A DNA stretch of 5,135 bases from assembly GCA_002684575.1 (NCBI GenBank), contig NYVP01000027.1, forward strand, positions 13,643-18,777, given 5' to 3'. A program made the translations under genes and the position numbers. The stretch comes from Verrucomicrobiales bacterium. Lineage in GTDB: Bacteria > Verrucomicrobiota > Verrucomicrobiia > Verrucomicrobiales > DEV007. The notes under the pieces were generated by a model. The model was given only the letters and a program-made list of their open reading frames with translations, ran no database searches and was not told where the DNA came from. Below, piece after piece: positions 1-5,135 of this stretch. The stretch's first letter is position 1. Every line of letters begins with the position of its first letter.

Positions 1-104
1 TGGCGAAAGGAGTTCGTGAAAGCCAATACAAACCCCCAGTATTGGCCTATTGGAATGAGTGGTCAGACTTGATTGGCGACTGGATTGAGAGGTCTGCTCC
101 ATGA
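1..104 (+). CDS. C-terminal end of an unidentified protein (partial)
   Basis: An open frame enters from the left edge and gives 34 residues (first full codon at 3) ending in TGA at 102-104. The visible tail is rich in Trp and Tyr (AYWNEWSDLIGDWIERSAP at the end) and looks like the amphipathic end of a folded soluble domain, but I do not recognise the family. Its stop codon overlaps the start codon of the enolase-like gene in an ATGA junction. That is strong evidence that this is a real gene end and that the two genes form an operon with coupled translation. In other bacteria MLE-type enolases often sit beside peptidases or transporters; which applies here cannot be told from 34 residues. Confidence 0.7.
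   Translation, partial: AKGVRESQYKPPVLAYWNEWSDLIGDWIERSAP
87..93 (+). promoter_or_regulatory. Ribosome binding site for the enolase-like gene
   Basis: GAGAGGT contains GAGGT, a five-base match to the anti-Shine-Dalgarno complement, ending 7 nt before the ATG at 101. It lies inside the end of the preceding gene, as expected for a coupled ATGA junction. A second and stronger motif, GGAGG at 120-124, stands 6 nt before an in-frame ATG at 131, so the start is not fully settled. Confidence 0.5.
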
Positions 105-1198
105 GTTTAGGGATAAGGTGGAGGCGATTCATGACGCCATTAAGATTTAAATTTAAGCATGCTTCAGCCGATCGTGCTGCTTCATCGAGTATAATTGTTG
201 AAATCAATGATGGAGAATTCAGAGGATATGGCGAAGCCTGTCCTAGGTCCTACGTGACCGGTGAAACCGAAGAGTCCGTTGCTCAGTTCCTTGATCAGCA
301 TGGAAAGGATTGGACGAATTCAATTGAATCAATTCAATCATTAAAAGAAAAGATCGAAGCCGAAGAAAAACTAATTAACCGAAACCCTGCAGCTTTTGCA
401 GCTCTGGAAATTGCTTTACTGGAATTTTTTTCACAGAGGGAAAATATTCCAATTGAAGGTCTTTTAAAATTACCACTCCTTTCTGATGATATTGAATACT
501 CGGCGGTGGTTGGTGATAGTGGGCCATTTAAGACTCGGGCCCAATCCATTATCTACCATCTTATCGGATTTAGAGACTACAAAGTGAAAATTGGTAAAGA
601 TCCAGGGAGAGATAGGAAACGATTCGCATCTTTGCCCTCAAACATTCGTTTGCGAGTTGATGCCAACAACCTTTTCACTGATCCAGAGAAATGTGTAAAT
701 CATCTCAAATCGCTTGGTCGAGAAATATGGGCCATCGAGGAACCTGTTAGAGCGGGAGATATTCAAGGTCAGTCTCATGTTTCTGAGGCAATGAAATCAC
801 GAATTATTCTTGATGAGAGTCTGTATCTTAAAGAGCAGTTATTAGCCTATAAAAATTTTAATGATACATGGATTGCCAATATCCGGGTGTCTAAGTGTGG
901 CGGTATCCTTCGCTCAATTGATCTTGCTCGTGCTGCTCAGGAACAAGGTGTCGATGTTATTCTTGGAGCCCATGTAGGAGAAACATCAATACTATCTCGA
1001 GCTGCTCTTTCAGTTGGCCAAAGCCTTAATGATCCAGCTCTAGCACGAGAAGGAGCGTTTGGTCGGATATTGGTTACCGAAGATATTTCTAATCCTAGTC
1101 TGCGGTTTGGTTTTAGAGGAGTCTTACGATCTAAACGGTGGAATTTTGCTAGCTTACCCGGATTAGGTCTATCCATTAATCCAGAAAGTCTTTTTTAG
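101..1198 (+). CDS. Enolase superfamily protein, muconate-lactonizing / dipeptide-epimerase-like subgroup
   Basis: A cytoplasmic metal-dependent enzyme that would abstract the proton alpha to a carboxylate, as all members of this superfamily do. The 365 residues match the usual family length. Residues 1-120 form the N-terminal capping domain, with the PRSYVTGET segment (48-56) typical of dipeptide epimerases and relatives. The barrel follows. Catalytic KxK is at K161/K163 (YKVKIG), Mg2+ ligands are D187 (RVDANN), E213 (AIEEP) and D238 (ILDES), and the opposite-face lysine is K265 (RVSKCGG). Strand eight carries GAHVGETSIL (289-298). All catalytic residues are present, so an active enzyme is likely. 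I see no DxD pair near the C-terminus such as L-Ala-D/L-Glu epimerases use to bind the dipeptide amino group; the segment there reads DPALAREGAFG (311-321). The substrate is therefore open: dipeptide epimerase, o-succinylbenzoate synthase or cycloisomerase are alternatives. The ATG at 101 is preferred because residues 1-12 supply the expected first strand. Confidence 0.9.
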   Translation: MSLGIRWRRFMTPLRFKFKHASADRAASSSIIVEINDGEFRGYGEACPRSYVTGETEESVAQFLDQHGKDWTNSIESIQSLKEKIEAEEKLINRNPAAFAALEIALLEFFSQRENIPIEGLLKLPLLSDDIEYSAVVGDSGPFKTRAQSIIYHLIGFRDYKVKIGKDPGRDRKRFASLPSNIRLRVDANNLFTDPEKCVNHLKSLGREIWAIEEPVRAGDIQGQSHVSEAMKSRIILDESLYLKEQLLAYKNFNDTWIANIRVSKCGGILRSIDLARAAQEQGVDVILGAHVGETSILSRAALSVGQSLNDPALAREGAFGRILVTEDISNPSLRFGFRGVLRSKRWNFASLPGLGLSINPESLF

Positions 1199-1205
1199 GT
1201 ATTCT

Positions 1206-1257
1206 GGGATCATGGTGGGTTCAGAAGTGATGTAAAGTTTGTATCCCTAATTTTTTT
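1206..1257 (+). terminator. Possible weak terminator of the enolase-like gene
   Basis: GGGAT (1206-1210) can pair with ATCCC (1243-1247), followed by TAA and a run of seven T (1251-1257). The position just after the stop codon and the T run fit an intrinsic terminator. The stem is only 5 bp with a 32-nt loop, so it would be weak. The larger hairpin at 1353-1384 has no T run on this strand. Confidence 0.3.
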
Positions 1258-1343
1258 GGAGTCATAGTAGCAGGTATTGAGATAGCCATTTAAAATGATA
1301 ATCAAATCTCGAAAATCTAAAAGTAACAGAAGTTATTGAGAGT

Positions 1344-1444
1344 AATTAAAAAGGGTCGATTGTCTGACCATAGACAATCGACCCCAAATGATTTTCATCA
1401 TTTATAGGGAACCGACAGCGTGAACTATCGGTTAGGCTCCCTGA
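1344..1444 (-). ncRNA. Candidate small RNA or structured 3' UTR with three consecutive hairpins
   Basis: Read on the minus strand there are three stems in a row. Stem 1 spans 1442-1406: AGGG/CCCT and AACCGA/TCGGTT with a 5-nt bulge (1434-1438), plus AG/CT beyond a C-A mismatch and a 6-nt loop. Stem 2 is AAATGAT/ATCATTT (1386-1392 with 1397-1403) with a 4-nt loop. Stem 3 is the 13-bp terminator hairpin (1353-1384) followed by five T. A promoter-like pair lies just upstream (1451-1478) and would start transcription near 1444, right at stem 1. This compact layout is typical of a roughly 100-nt small RNA. The simpler alternative is that it is the 3' UTR of the DUF1501 transcript, whose stop codon is at 1521. 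I recognise no known RNA family. Confidence 0.35.
1348..1384 (-). terminator. Strong intrinsic terminator of the minus-strand gene block
   Basis: GGGTCGATTGTCT (1353-1365) and AGACAATCGACCC (1372-1384) form a perfect 13-bp stem with a 6-nt loop. On the minus strand the stem is followed directly by TTTTTAATTA (1352-1343). The T run is only on the minus side, so the direction is clear. It ends transcription coming from the second DUF1501 gene 137 nt after its stop codon, and of any small RNA in this region. Confidence 0.85.
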
Positions 1445-1450
1445 TATTTA

Positions 1451-1478
1451 ATTATTGGATAGTTACTGATAAAGGCAA
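1451..1478 (-). promoter_or_regulatory. Possible sigma70 promoter for the hairpin block
   Basis: On the minus strand TTGCCT (1478-1473) resembles a -35 box (4 of 6) and AATAAT (1456-1451) a -10 box (5 of 6), with a 16-nt spacer. The predicted start would be near 1444, at the first base of the three-hairpin block. In AT-rich DNA such a match can arise by chance, so support comes mainly from its position. Confidence 0.25.
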
Positions 1479-1520
1479 CTGCTCAAATTGATAAGAGGGC
1501 TAATCTTATTATTAAGGTAA

Positions 1521-2978
1521 TTAGAAAAGCTCCTTGATGGGATTTTTTTCAAGAATCAACTTTGTAATGTCAGGAGGTAAAAGCTCGGGAGATACGCGAA
1601 GTTTGTTTGCATCGAACATGGTGTGCATCACGGTGGAGAGAAGATTTTCAGGGCCATATGCTTCTGTGGCTGGACGGCTCCCAGTACGATCTGATTTGCC
1701 GATAGTCTGACCCATATTTAGCCCGCCGCCTGCAAGCATAAGAGGCGTTAGGCCTCCGTGGTGTTCAGTACCAGCATCCTTGTTGCGTTTGATGGGGGAG
1801 CGCCCCATTTCTCCTGTAACGATTAACAAGATTTGATCGCTGAGACCACGCTCCTCAACATCATCAATGAAAGCGGAAACGGCATGATCCATTTGCGCTC
1901 CAAGAGTATTCATTCCAACCAGAGTGCCAGGATTGTTCGCGCCGTTGCCATGGAAGTCCCAACTCGAATCGACGACCGTTACGAAACCGCAGCCTGCCTC
2001 GCACAAGCGTCTTGCGAGCAGCATTTCTTTACCTAGTAGGTTGGTCCATCGCTCTTGGTCGACTAGCTTTTTTTTCCCGTTGAATAGGAAATACTTACCC
2101 CCGTTGTGATAGTCGGACATATTGAAAAGGTGACTCGTGTCATATTTGGCAATCGTTTTTGGATCTTCCTTGGATAGATCGAAGGCGTCGGCAATACCAC
2201 GTAGAAGGAGATCATATGTTTGGCGCTCAATTTGACTCATGCCATTTACTTCGCCGTTCTGATCCAAATGACGTTTTAAGTCATCCAGTTCTCCTAGAAG
2301 TTGATAACGGTCTTCGAACCGGTCCCGAGGAAGATTGAGATCGAAATTGCCTAGTTGTTCTTTAGTACCATTACGAATAAATCCTTTGTAAGCAGTGCCA
2401 AGGCTTCCTGAGGAGGCGACGCTAGTTTTAATTCTTGGAAGGCTAAAAGTTGCCGTAGGGTTGCCAAGTTTTAGTTCTGGCTGCACTGCTTCCGGAATAA
2501 TAATCGAATTCATGGGTAGCCCGCTCTGTGGATGGAACGCCCCGGTAGCCTTGGAGCAGAGTGCACTCATGGCTGCGCCAGATGGATGGTTGCCTGTCAG
2601 AATAGGCATGGGATTATGGCTGCCATCGTTAGTGGCAAACGAACGAACGACGGCCAAACGGTCGGCTCTTTGGGCAAGCTTGGGTAAAGTTCCTCCAAAC
2701 CAAACGCCTGGAATGTTAGTACGAACTTCCCCAGTACAGCTGCGATTATCAGAAGCGACGTTTATTTTTGGATCAAAAGTTTCGATTTGTGGTGGACCCC
2801 CTTGCAGAAACAGGAAGACAATTGATTTATTCTTGAAAACATTGTTTTCCAGCGCCGGCTGTGACTTGGCTGCTTGGAGGCTAGGCATCGTCAACCCACC
2901 CAAACTTCCTATTCGTAGAAAGTCACGTCGGCTGAAGGAAGGTCCATGGGAAAATCGACGGTCAGTGATGCTTAACAT
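1521..2978 (-). CDS. DUF1501 family protein with Tat signal (second, divergent copy)
   Basis: 485 residues, full length for DUF1501, a family of exported planctomycete-type proteins placed with the alkaline-phosphatase-like folds; its biochemical role is not established. A twin-arginine signal SRRDFLRIGS begins at residue 16 (R17, R18), with a short hydrophobic stretch and possible cleavage near 35-41. The DUF1501 core starts with FLQGGPPQIETFDPK (57-71), continues through LARRLCEAG (321-329) and WDFHGNG (340-346), and ends with GEMGRSP (389-395) and LAGGGLNMGQTIGKSD (416-431). The usual GRDHW motif is replaced by GTEHH (403-407). The start at 2978 is the only Met ahead of the RR motif; no good Shine-Dalgarno sequence precedes it. 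It is last in a minus-strand set, 76 bp after the other DUF1501 gene, and probably cotranscribed with it. The two proteins share only scattered motifs, so this is an old paralogue rather than a recent duplicate. Confidence 0.9.
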   Translation of the reverse strand: MLSITDRRFSHGPSFSRRDFLRIGSLGGLTMPSLQAAKSQPALENNVFKNKSIVFLFLQGGPPQIETFDPKINVASDNRSCTGEVRTNIPGVWFGGTLPKLAQRADRLAVVRSFATNDGSHNPMPILTGNHPSGAAMSALCSKATGAFHPQSGLPMNSIIIPEAVQPELKLGNPTATFSLPRIKTSVASSGSLGTAYKGFIRNGTKEQLGNFDLNLPRDRFEDRYQLLGELDDLKRHLDQNGEVNGMSQIERQTYDLLLRGIADAFDLSKEDPKTIAKYDTSHLFNMSDYHNGGKYFLFNGKKKLVDQERWTNLLGKEMLLARRLCEAGCGFVTVVDSSWDFHGNGANNPGTLVGMNTLGAQMDHAVSAFIDDVEERGLSDQILLIVTGEMGRSPIKRNKDAGTEHHGGLTPLMLAGGGLNMGQTIGKSDRTGSRPATEAYGPENLLSTVMHTMFDANKLRVSPELLPPDITKLILEKNPIKELF

Positions 2979-3009
2979 CGACTAGCTGTCTAAATTTTTC
3001 ACAGATTTT

Positions 3010-3053
3010 ATATTAAATAGACTCTAGAAGCTTTTTTTTCTTCAGTTTAATAT
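3010..3053. repeat. AT-rich inverted repeat between the two DUF1501 genes
   Basis: ATATTAAA (3010-3017) and TTTAATAT (3046-3053) are perfect 8-bp inverted arms 28 nt apart. The space between holds a smaller GAAG/CTTC pair around a run of eight T (3032-3039 on the + strand). On the minus strand no T run follows, so it does not look like a terminator for the upstream gene. It may be an RNA stem affecting mRNA decay between the two cistrons, or chance in AT-rich DNA. Confidence 0.3.
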
Positions 3054-3054
3054 C

Positions 3055-4515
3055 TTATCCAAATAGCTCGGTAATCGCTTCAGCTTTCACTAACTCACGT
3101 GGCTGATTAAGGTGGTTGTATACAATAGAAGTGGGCTCGATTCCAAAAGCGTGATAGATTGTTGCAAGTAACTGTGTCGGATGCACAGGATCTTCAAGAG
3201 GAGCGGATCCAGTCTTATCAGACTTTCCATGTACGTTACCGCGTTTGATACCTGCACCAGCAATTAGACCAGTATAGCAATAAGGCCAATGGTCTCTACC
3301 GTCAGCACTGTTTCCGTTACCAGAGGTACTCACACCTTTTTGAGGACTACGTCCGAATTCACCGACAGCAACAACGAGTGTATCTTCAAGCATGCCTCTT
3401 TCGTCGAGATCAGAGATGAGTCCAGAAAGTCCCTTGTCAAGCATCGGTCCAGACTGATCTTTCATTCTCTTGGTAAGTTCCTTGTGATGGTCCCAGGAAT
3501 GATTATCGGAGTTAGCAACTTTTGGCCAGATAACTTCGACGACGCTTGTTCCGGCTTCTACTAACCTTCTAGCGAGAAGACAGCTGTCACCAAAAGAGGT
3601 GTTACCGTATTTTTCACGGGTCTTAGGTCCTTCTTGGTCGAGGGCAAACGCCTCTCTGGCCTTACCTGAAATGATTAGGTTTAGGGCTTGGTCATAGTAT
3701 TGGTTGAGTTTATAGTCCTTGACCGCTTCTTCGACCTTATTCATTTTCTTGGAAATGGTTTCTCTTAATGAAGCGCGTCTCTCAAGTCTGGTTGCGAAAA
3801 CATCTGGTCTGAGCTGAAGATCATCAATTTTGATTCTAGTCATCTTCTGCATATCCATGTCTCCACCGCTTGGGTAAAGTGTGTATGGATCGTAGGCTCT
3901 TCCGAGGAATCCGCCGGTACCCCCTTTACCGACCACGTTTGATTCCTGAAGAGGACGTGGAAGCATCACAAAAGGTAGCATGGGTTCGGTTGGAGGCTTG
4001 AGTCGAACAATGTTTGATCCAAAGTTTGGAAAGTCTTTAGGGGATGGGGGCTCTAACTGGCCAGAAGGAGAAACCTTGTCTGTCGTATAGCCGGTCATCA
4101 TTTGATAGATGGCTGCAGTATGGTTGAAAAGGCCATTAGGCTCGTAGCTTACTGCACGCATTAGTGTGAACTTGTCATTAATCTTGGCAAGCTCAGGAAG
4201 GATCTCAGTAAAATGAACTCCGGGGATTTTAGTTGGAATAGTGTCGAATGCAGACCTGACGTTATCCGGCACATCTTTTTTAGGATCCCAAAGGTCCAGA
4301 TGGCTTGGGCCACCCTGCAGATAAACCATTATAATAGATTTGGCTTTACCCCAACCTGGTGCTGAAGATTGATTAGCTTTGGCCTTGAGTTCAAGCATTG
4401 AACTAAGAGTGAGGCCAATCATTCCGCCGCCTCCTACTCTAAGGAAATCCCTACGGGATGGTTTGAGGTGTTTGTCGCAAAGGTCTTTTCCTGGGTCTCC
4501 AAGTATTCTAAACAT
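3055..4515 (-). CDS. DUF1501 family protein with Tat signal (canonical copy)
   Basis: 486 residues, complete. The N-terminus carries a twin-arginine signal, [18 protein letters not shown] (20-37, R21 and R22), with a possible AKA cleavage site at 45-47, so the protein should be exported folded. DUF1501 motifs are in the usual order: [15 protein letters not shown] (65-79), [10 protein letters not shown] (313-322), WDHH (341-344), GEFGRSP (385-391), GRDHWP (406-411), AGAGIKRG (419-426), GKSD (430-433) and the closing [15 protein letters not shown] (445-459). The family is related to alkaline-phosphatase-like enzymes, and the conserved Asp/His positions are intact, so an active protein is plausible; the substrate is unknown. 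It follows the PSD1/DUF1553 gene by 126 bp on the same strand, the standard partnership in Planctomycetes and Verrucomicrobia. A good promoter lies 39-66 bp upstream. The start at 4515 precedes the Tat motif by a normal n-region; only a weak purine-rich stretch (AGAGAAG) stands before it. Confidence 0.93.
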   Translation of the reverse strand: MFRILGDPGKDLCDKHLKPSRRDFLRVGGGGMIGLTLSSMLELKAKANQSSAPGWGKAKSIIMVYLQGGPSHLDLWDPKKDVPDNVRSAFDTIPTKIPGVHFTEILPELAKINDKFTLMRAVSYEPNGLFNHTAAIYQMMTGYTTDKVSPSGQLEPPSPKDFPNFGSNIVRLKPPTEPMLPFVMLPRPLQESNVVGKGGTGGFLGRAYDPYTLYPSGGDMDMQKMTRIKIDDLQLRPDVFATRLERRASLRETISKKMNKVEEAVKDYKLNQYYDQALNLIISGKAREAFALDQEGPKTREKYGNTSFGDSCLLARRLVEAGTSVVEVIWPKVANSDNHSWDHHKELTKRMKDQSGPMLDKGLSGLISDLDERGMLEDTLVVAVGEFGRSPQKGVSTSGNGNSADGRDHWPYCYTGLIAGAGIKRGNVHGKSDKTGSAPLEDPVHPTQLLATIYHAFGIEPTSIVYNHLNQPRELVKAEAITELFG

Positions 4516-4553
4516 CTTCTCTATTCGTTAACGGTTATGGTTTCTTAAAGATT

Positions 4554-4581
4554 ATTATATGACTGCTAGTCTTTTTGTAAA
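4554..4581 (-). promoter_or_regulatory. Sigma70-type promoter of the DUF1501 gene pair
   Basis: On the minus strand TTTACA (4581-4576, 5 of 6 to TTGACA) and TATAAT (4559-4554, perfect) are separated by 16 nt. Transcription would start near 4547, giving a leader of about 30 nt before the ATG at 4515. This lets the two DUF1501 genes be expressed without the upstream PSD1 gene, although no terminator separates them. A GACT-AGC-AGTC dyad lies in the spacer (4561-4571). Confidence 0.6.
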
Positions 4582-4591
4582 TCATTGATTT
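4579..4591. promoter_or_regulatory. Palindrome overlapping the -35 box, possible operator
   Basis: AAATCATTGATTT is a perfect dyad with 6-bp arms and one central base. It covers the outer half of the -35 box of the DUF1501 promoter. A dyad there is a common place for a repressor or activator site. No regulator gene is in view, and short AT-rich palindromes also occur by chance. Confidence 0.3.
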
Positions 4592-4641
4592 TCATGAGAA
4601 AACCTATAATTCAGCCGGCGTTTTGTTTTTAATGGGGTTTT

Positions 4642-5135
4642 TTAACGGTTAAACAAAAAAGCAGGGGTGTTAATGATGGCCCAGGCTATGTCTTGAGCCG
4701 CTGTGAGGCGTTTCTGATTTTTTTGTTGTTCACTCAAGCCCGCGTCTTTTTTGAGCCGAGCTAATTTGTAATCCTCAGGAATAGGTTTCTCAGCTTCTTT
4801 AACTCCCCCTTCAAGTTCTGCGATTTTAGGGTCGGCAGGTCTTGGTTTCTTTGCATTAGCCAACGCTTCCTGAAGTTTCTTTAGATCGCCATTATTTTCG
4901 CGATAGTATTTAGTAATTTCGGCAATTTCTGCCTCTGTCCTTTCGTTTTCCGCCTTCGCTATGATGGAATCGATGTTTCCAGGTAAACCAAAGTTGATTG
5001 GTTTCGGAGAGGAGGTGATTGAGATTCTGAATCTTCCGAGTGAGAAGTCTTTGCCTTGGTATCTATGATCAAGATCAAATCTTAGGAGGCGACGCCCCTC
5101 GATTTTGGGTTGATCTTTTACCTCAAAAGTGGCCA
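4642..5135 (-). CDS. PSD1 / DUF1553 domain protein, C-terminal part
   Basis: The frame is open from the right edge to TAA at 4642-4644 and gives the last 163 residues of what is usually a protein of 800-1100 residues; the cytochrome-like and DUF1549 domains would lie outside the window. The visible order is a beta-rich segment with LRFDLDHRYQGKDFSLGRFRISIT, typical of the insert in these proteins; then a charged helical stretch with KYYRENNGDLKKL; two copies of a Lys-Pro-x-Pro-x-Asp repeat; and the closing signature RLTAAQDIAWAIINTPAFLFNR (family form: LTAAQDLAWALINSPAFLFNH). These large extracytoplasmic proteins are encoded next to DUF1501 genes in Planctomycetes and Verrucomicrobia; polysaccharide or sulfate ester use has been suggested from context, but the function is unproven. 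There is no in-window start: the TTG at 4861-4863 is an internal Leu codon, since the frame continues upstream with family-like sequence. Confidence 0.9.
   Translation of the reverse strand, partial: ATFEVKDQPKIEGRRLLRFDLDHRYQGKDFSLGRFRISITSSPKPINFGLPGNIDSIIAKAENERTEAEIAEITKYYRENNGDLKKLQEALANAKKPRPADPKIAELEGGVKEAEKPIPEDYKLARLKKDAGLSEQQKNQKRLTAAQDIAWAIINTPAFLFNR
4753..4860 (-). repeat. Two-copy 20-residue repeat within the PSD1 protein
   Basis: The segments ANAKKPRPADPKIAEL (4860-4813) and KEAEKPIPEDYKLARL (4800-4753) align without gaps with 8 of 16 residues identical, at a period of 20 residues. The core is A-x-K-P-x-P-x-D-x-K-x-A-x-L. Charged helices broken by Pro pairs suggest a rigid linker or short helical hairpins. 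Similar paired segments are common in this protein family, so the repeat is ancestral. Confidence 0.6.

Larger units (their letters stand above)
1199..1520. other. Convergent intergenic region, 322 bp without a gene
   Basis: This lies between the ends of two converging genes. Positions 1199-1340 hold only the T-rich possible + strand terminator; I see no coding or RNA gene signal there. Positions 1353-1442 are dense in inverted repeats: a 13-bp perfect stem, a 7-bp AT stem and a roughly 12-bp bulged stem in a row. Positions 1443-1520 are AT-rich, with a possible minus-strand promoter. Confidence 0.8.
4528..4651. repeat. Ten-base direct repeat TTAACGGTTA at both ends of the intergenic gap
   Basis: TTAACGGTTA occurs at 4528-4537, in the leader of the canonical DUF1501 gene, and at 4642-4651, over the last codons and stop of the PSD1 gene. 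Between them lies most of the intergenic DNA with its promoter. The motif is nearly palindromic. It may be a binding site, the trace of a small duplication, or chance. Confidence 0.3.

Noticed and set aside
334..1176. Minus-strand open frames at 334-549 and 937-1176
   Set aside because: Both are antisense to the well-supported enolase-like gene and have no family-like features.
1353..1384. Perfect 13-bp inverted repeat as ends of a miniature mobile element
   Set aside because: The arms are only 6 nt apart and followed by a T run on the minus strand, so a terminator explains it fully; no flanking target duplication is seen.
1833..2109. + strand open frames at 1833-2036 and 1924-2109
   Set aside because: They overlap each other and the DUF1501 gene antisense and are shadows of its codons.
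2395..2985. 196-codon open frame on the + strand
   Set aside because: It lies fully antisense to the second DUF1501 gene, shows no recognisable motif, and its composition is explained by the codon pattern of the real gene.
3289..3564. + strand open frame of 91 codons
   Set aside because: It is antisense to conserved DUF1501 motifs (GRDHW, GEFGR) of the canonical copy, so it is a shadow.
4605..4610. TATAAT on the + strand
   Set aside because: No -35 partner at proper distance stands out and no + strand gene follows; the downstream DNA encodes the PSD1 protein on the other strand.
4642..4863. Separate small 73-residue protein starting at TTG 4861-4863
   Set aside because: The frame stays open to the window edge and the upstream residues match the PSD1 family, so this is the C-terminus of a larger gene.

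Overview
The window suggests a bacterium of the PVC group (Planctomycetes, Verrucomicrobia or a relative). The evidence is a three-gene block of a PSD1-type (DUF1549/DUF1553) C-terminus followed by two Tat-signal DUF1501 proteins, a gene pairing typical of that group. The DNA looks AT-rich for planctomycetes, which may point to a marine lineage, but this is a weak inference. No mobile element, CRISPR array, tRNA or rRNA was seen.

Layout. On the + strand, the last 34 codons of an unidentified gene end at 104 and overlap by ATGA an enolase-superfamily gene (101-1198) of the muconate-lactonizing/dipeptide-epimerase-like subgroup, with its metal ligands and catalytic lysines intact. The two are probably translationally coupled. 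A convergent non-coding region follows (1199-1520). It holds a T-rich possible terminator for the + strand gene and a compact three-hairpin block ending in a strong minus-strand intrinsic terminator. That block could be the 3' UTR of the minus-strand operon or a separate small RNA of about 100 nt.

On the minus strand, read from right to left, are the C-terminal 163 residues of a PSD1/DUF1553 protein (4642-5135, cut by the window edge), a canonical DUF1501 protein (3055-4515), and a second, divergent DUF1501 protein (1521-2978). A near-consensus sigma70 promoter with an overlapping dyad lies before the first DUF1501 gene, so the two DUF1501 genes can probably be expressed apart from the PSD1 gene. 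The only convincing minus-strand terminator is at 1348-1384, beyond the last gene.

How the genes work together: PSD1/DUF1553 and DUF1501 proteins are repeatedly found side by side and are thought to act together outside the cytoplasm, but their biochemical role is not established. Both DUF1501 proteins carry a twin-arginine signal and belong to an alkaline-phosphatase-like fold group. Nothing in the window links the enolase-like gene functionally to the minus-strand block. The most notable points are the structured RNA candidate in the convergent region and the altered active-region motif of the second DUF1501 protein. I do not see clear proof of a wholly new system.
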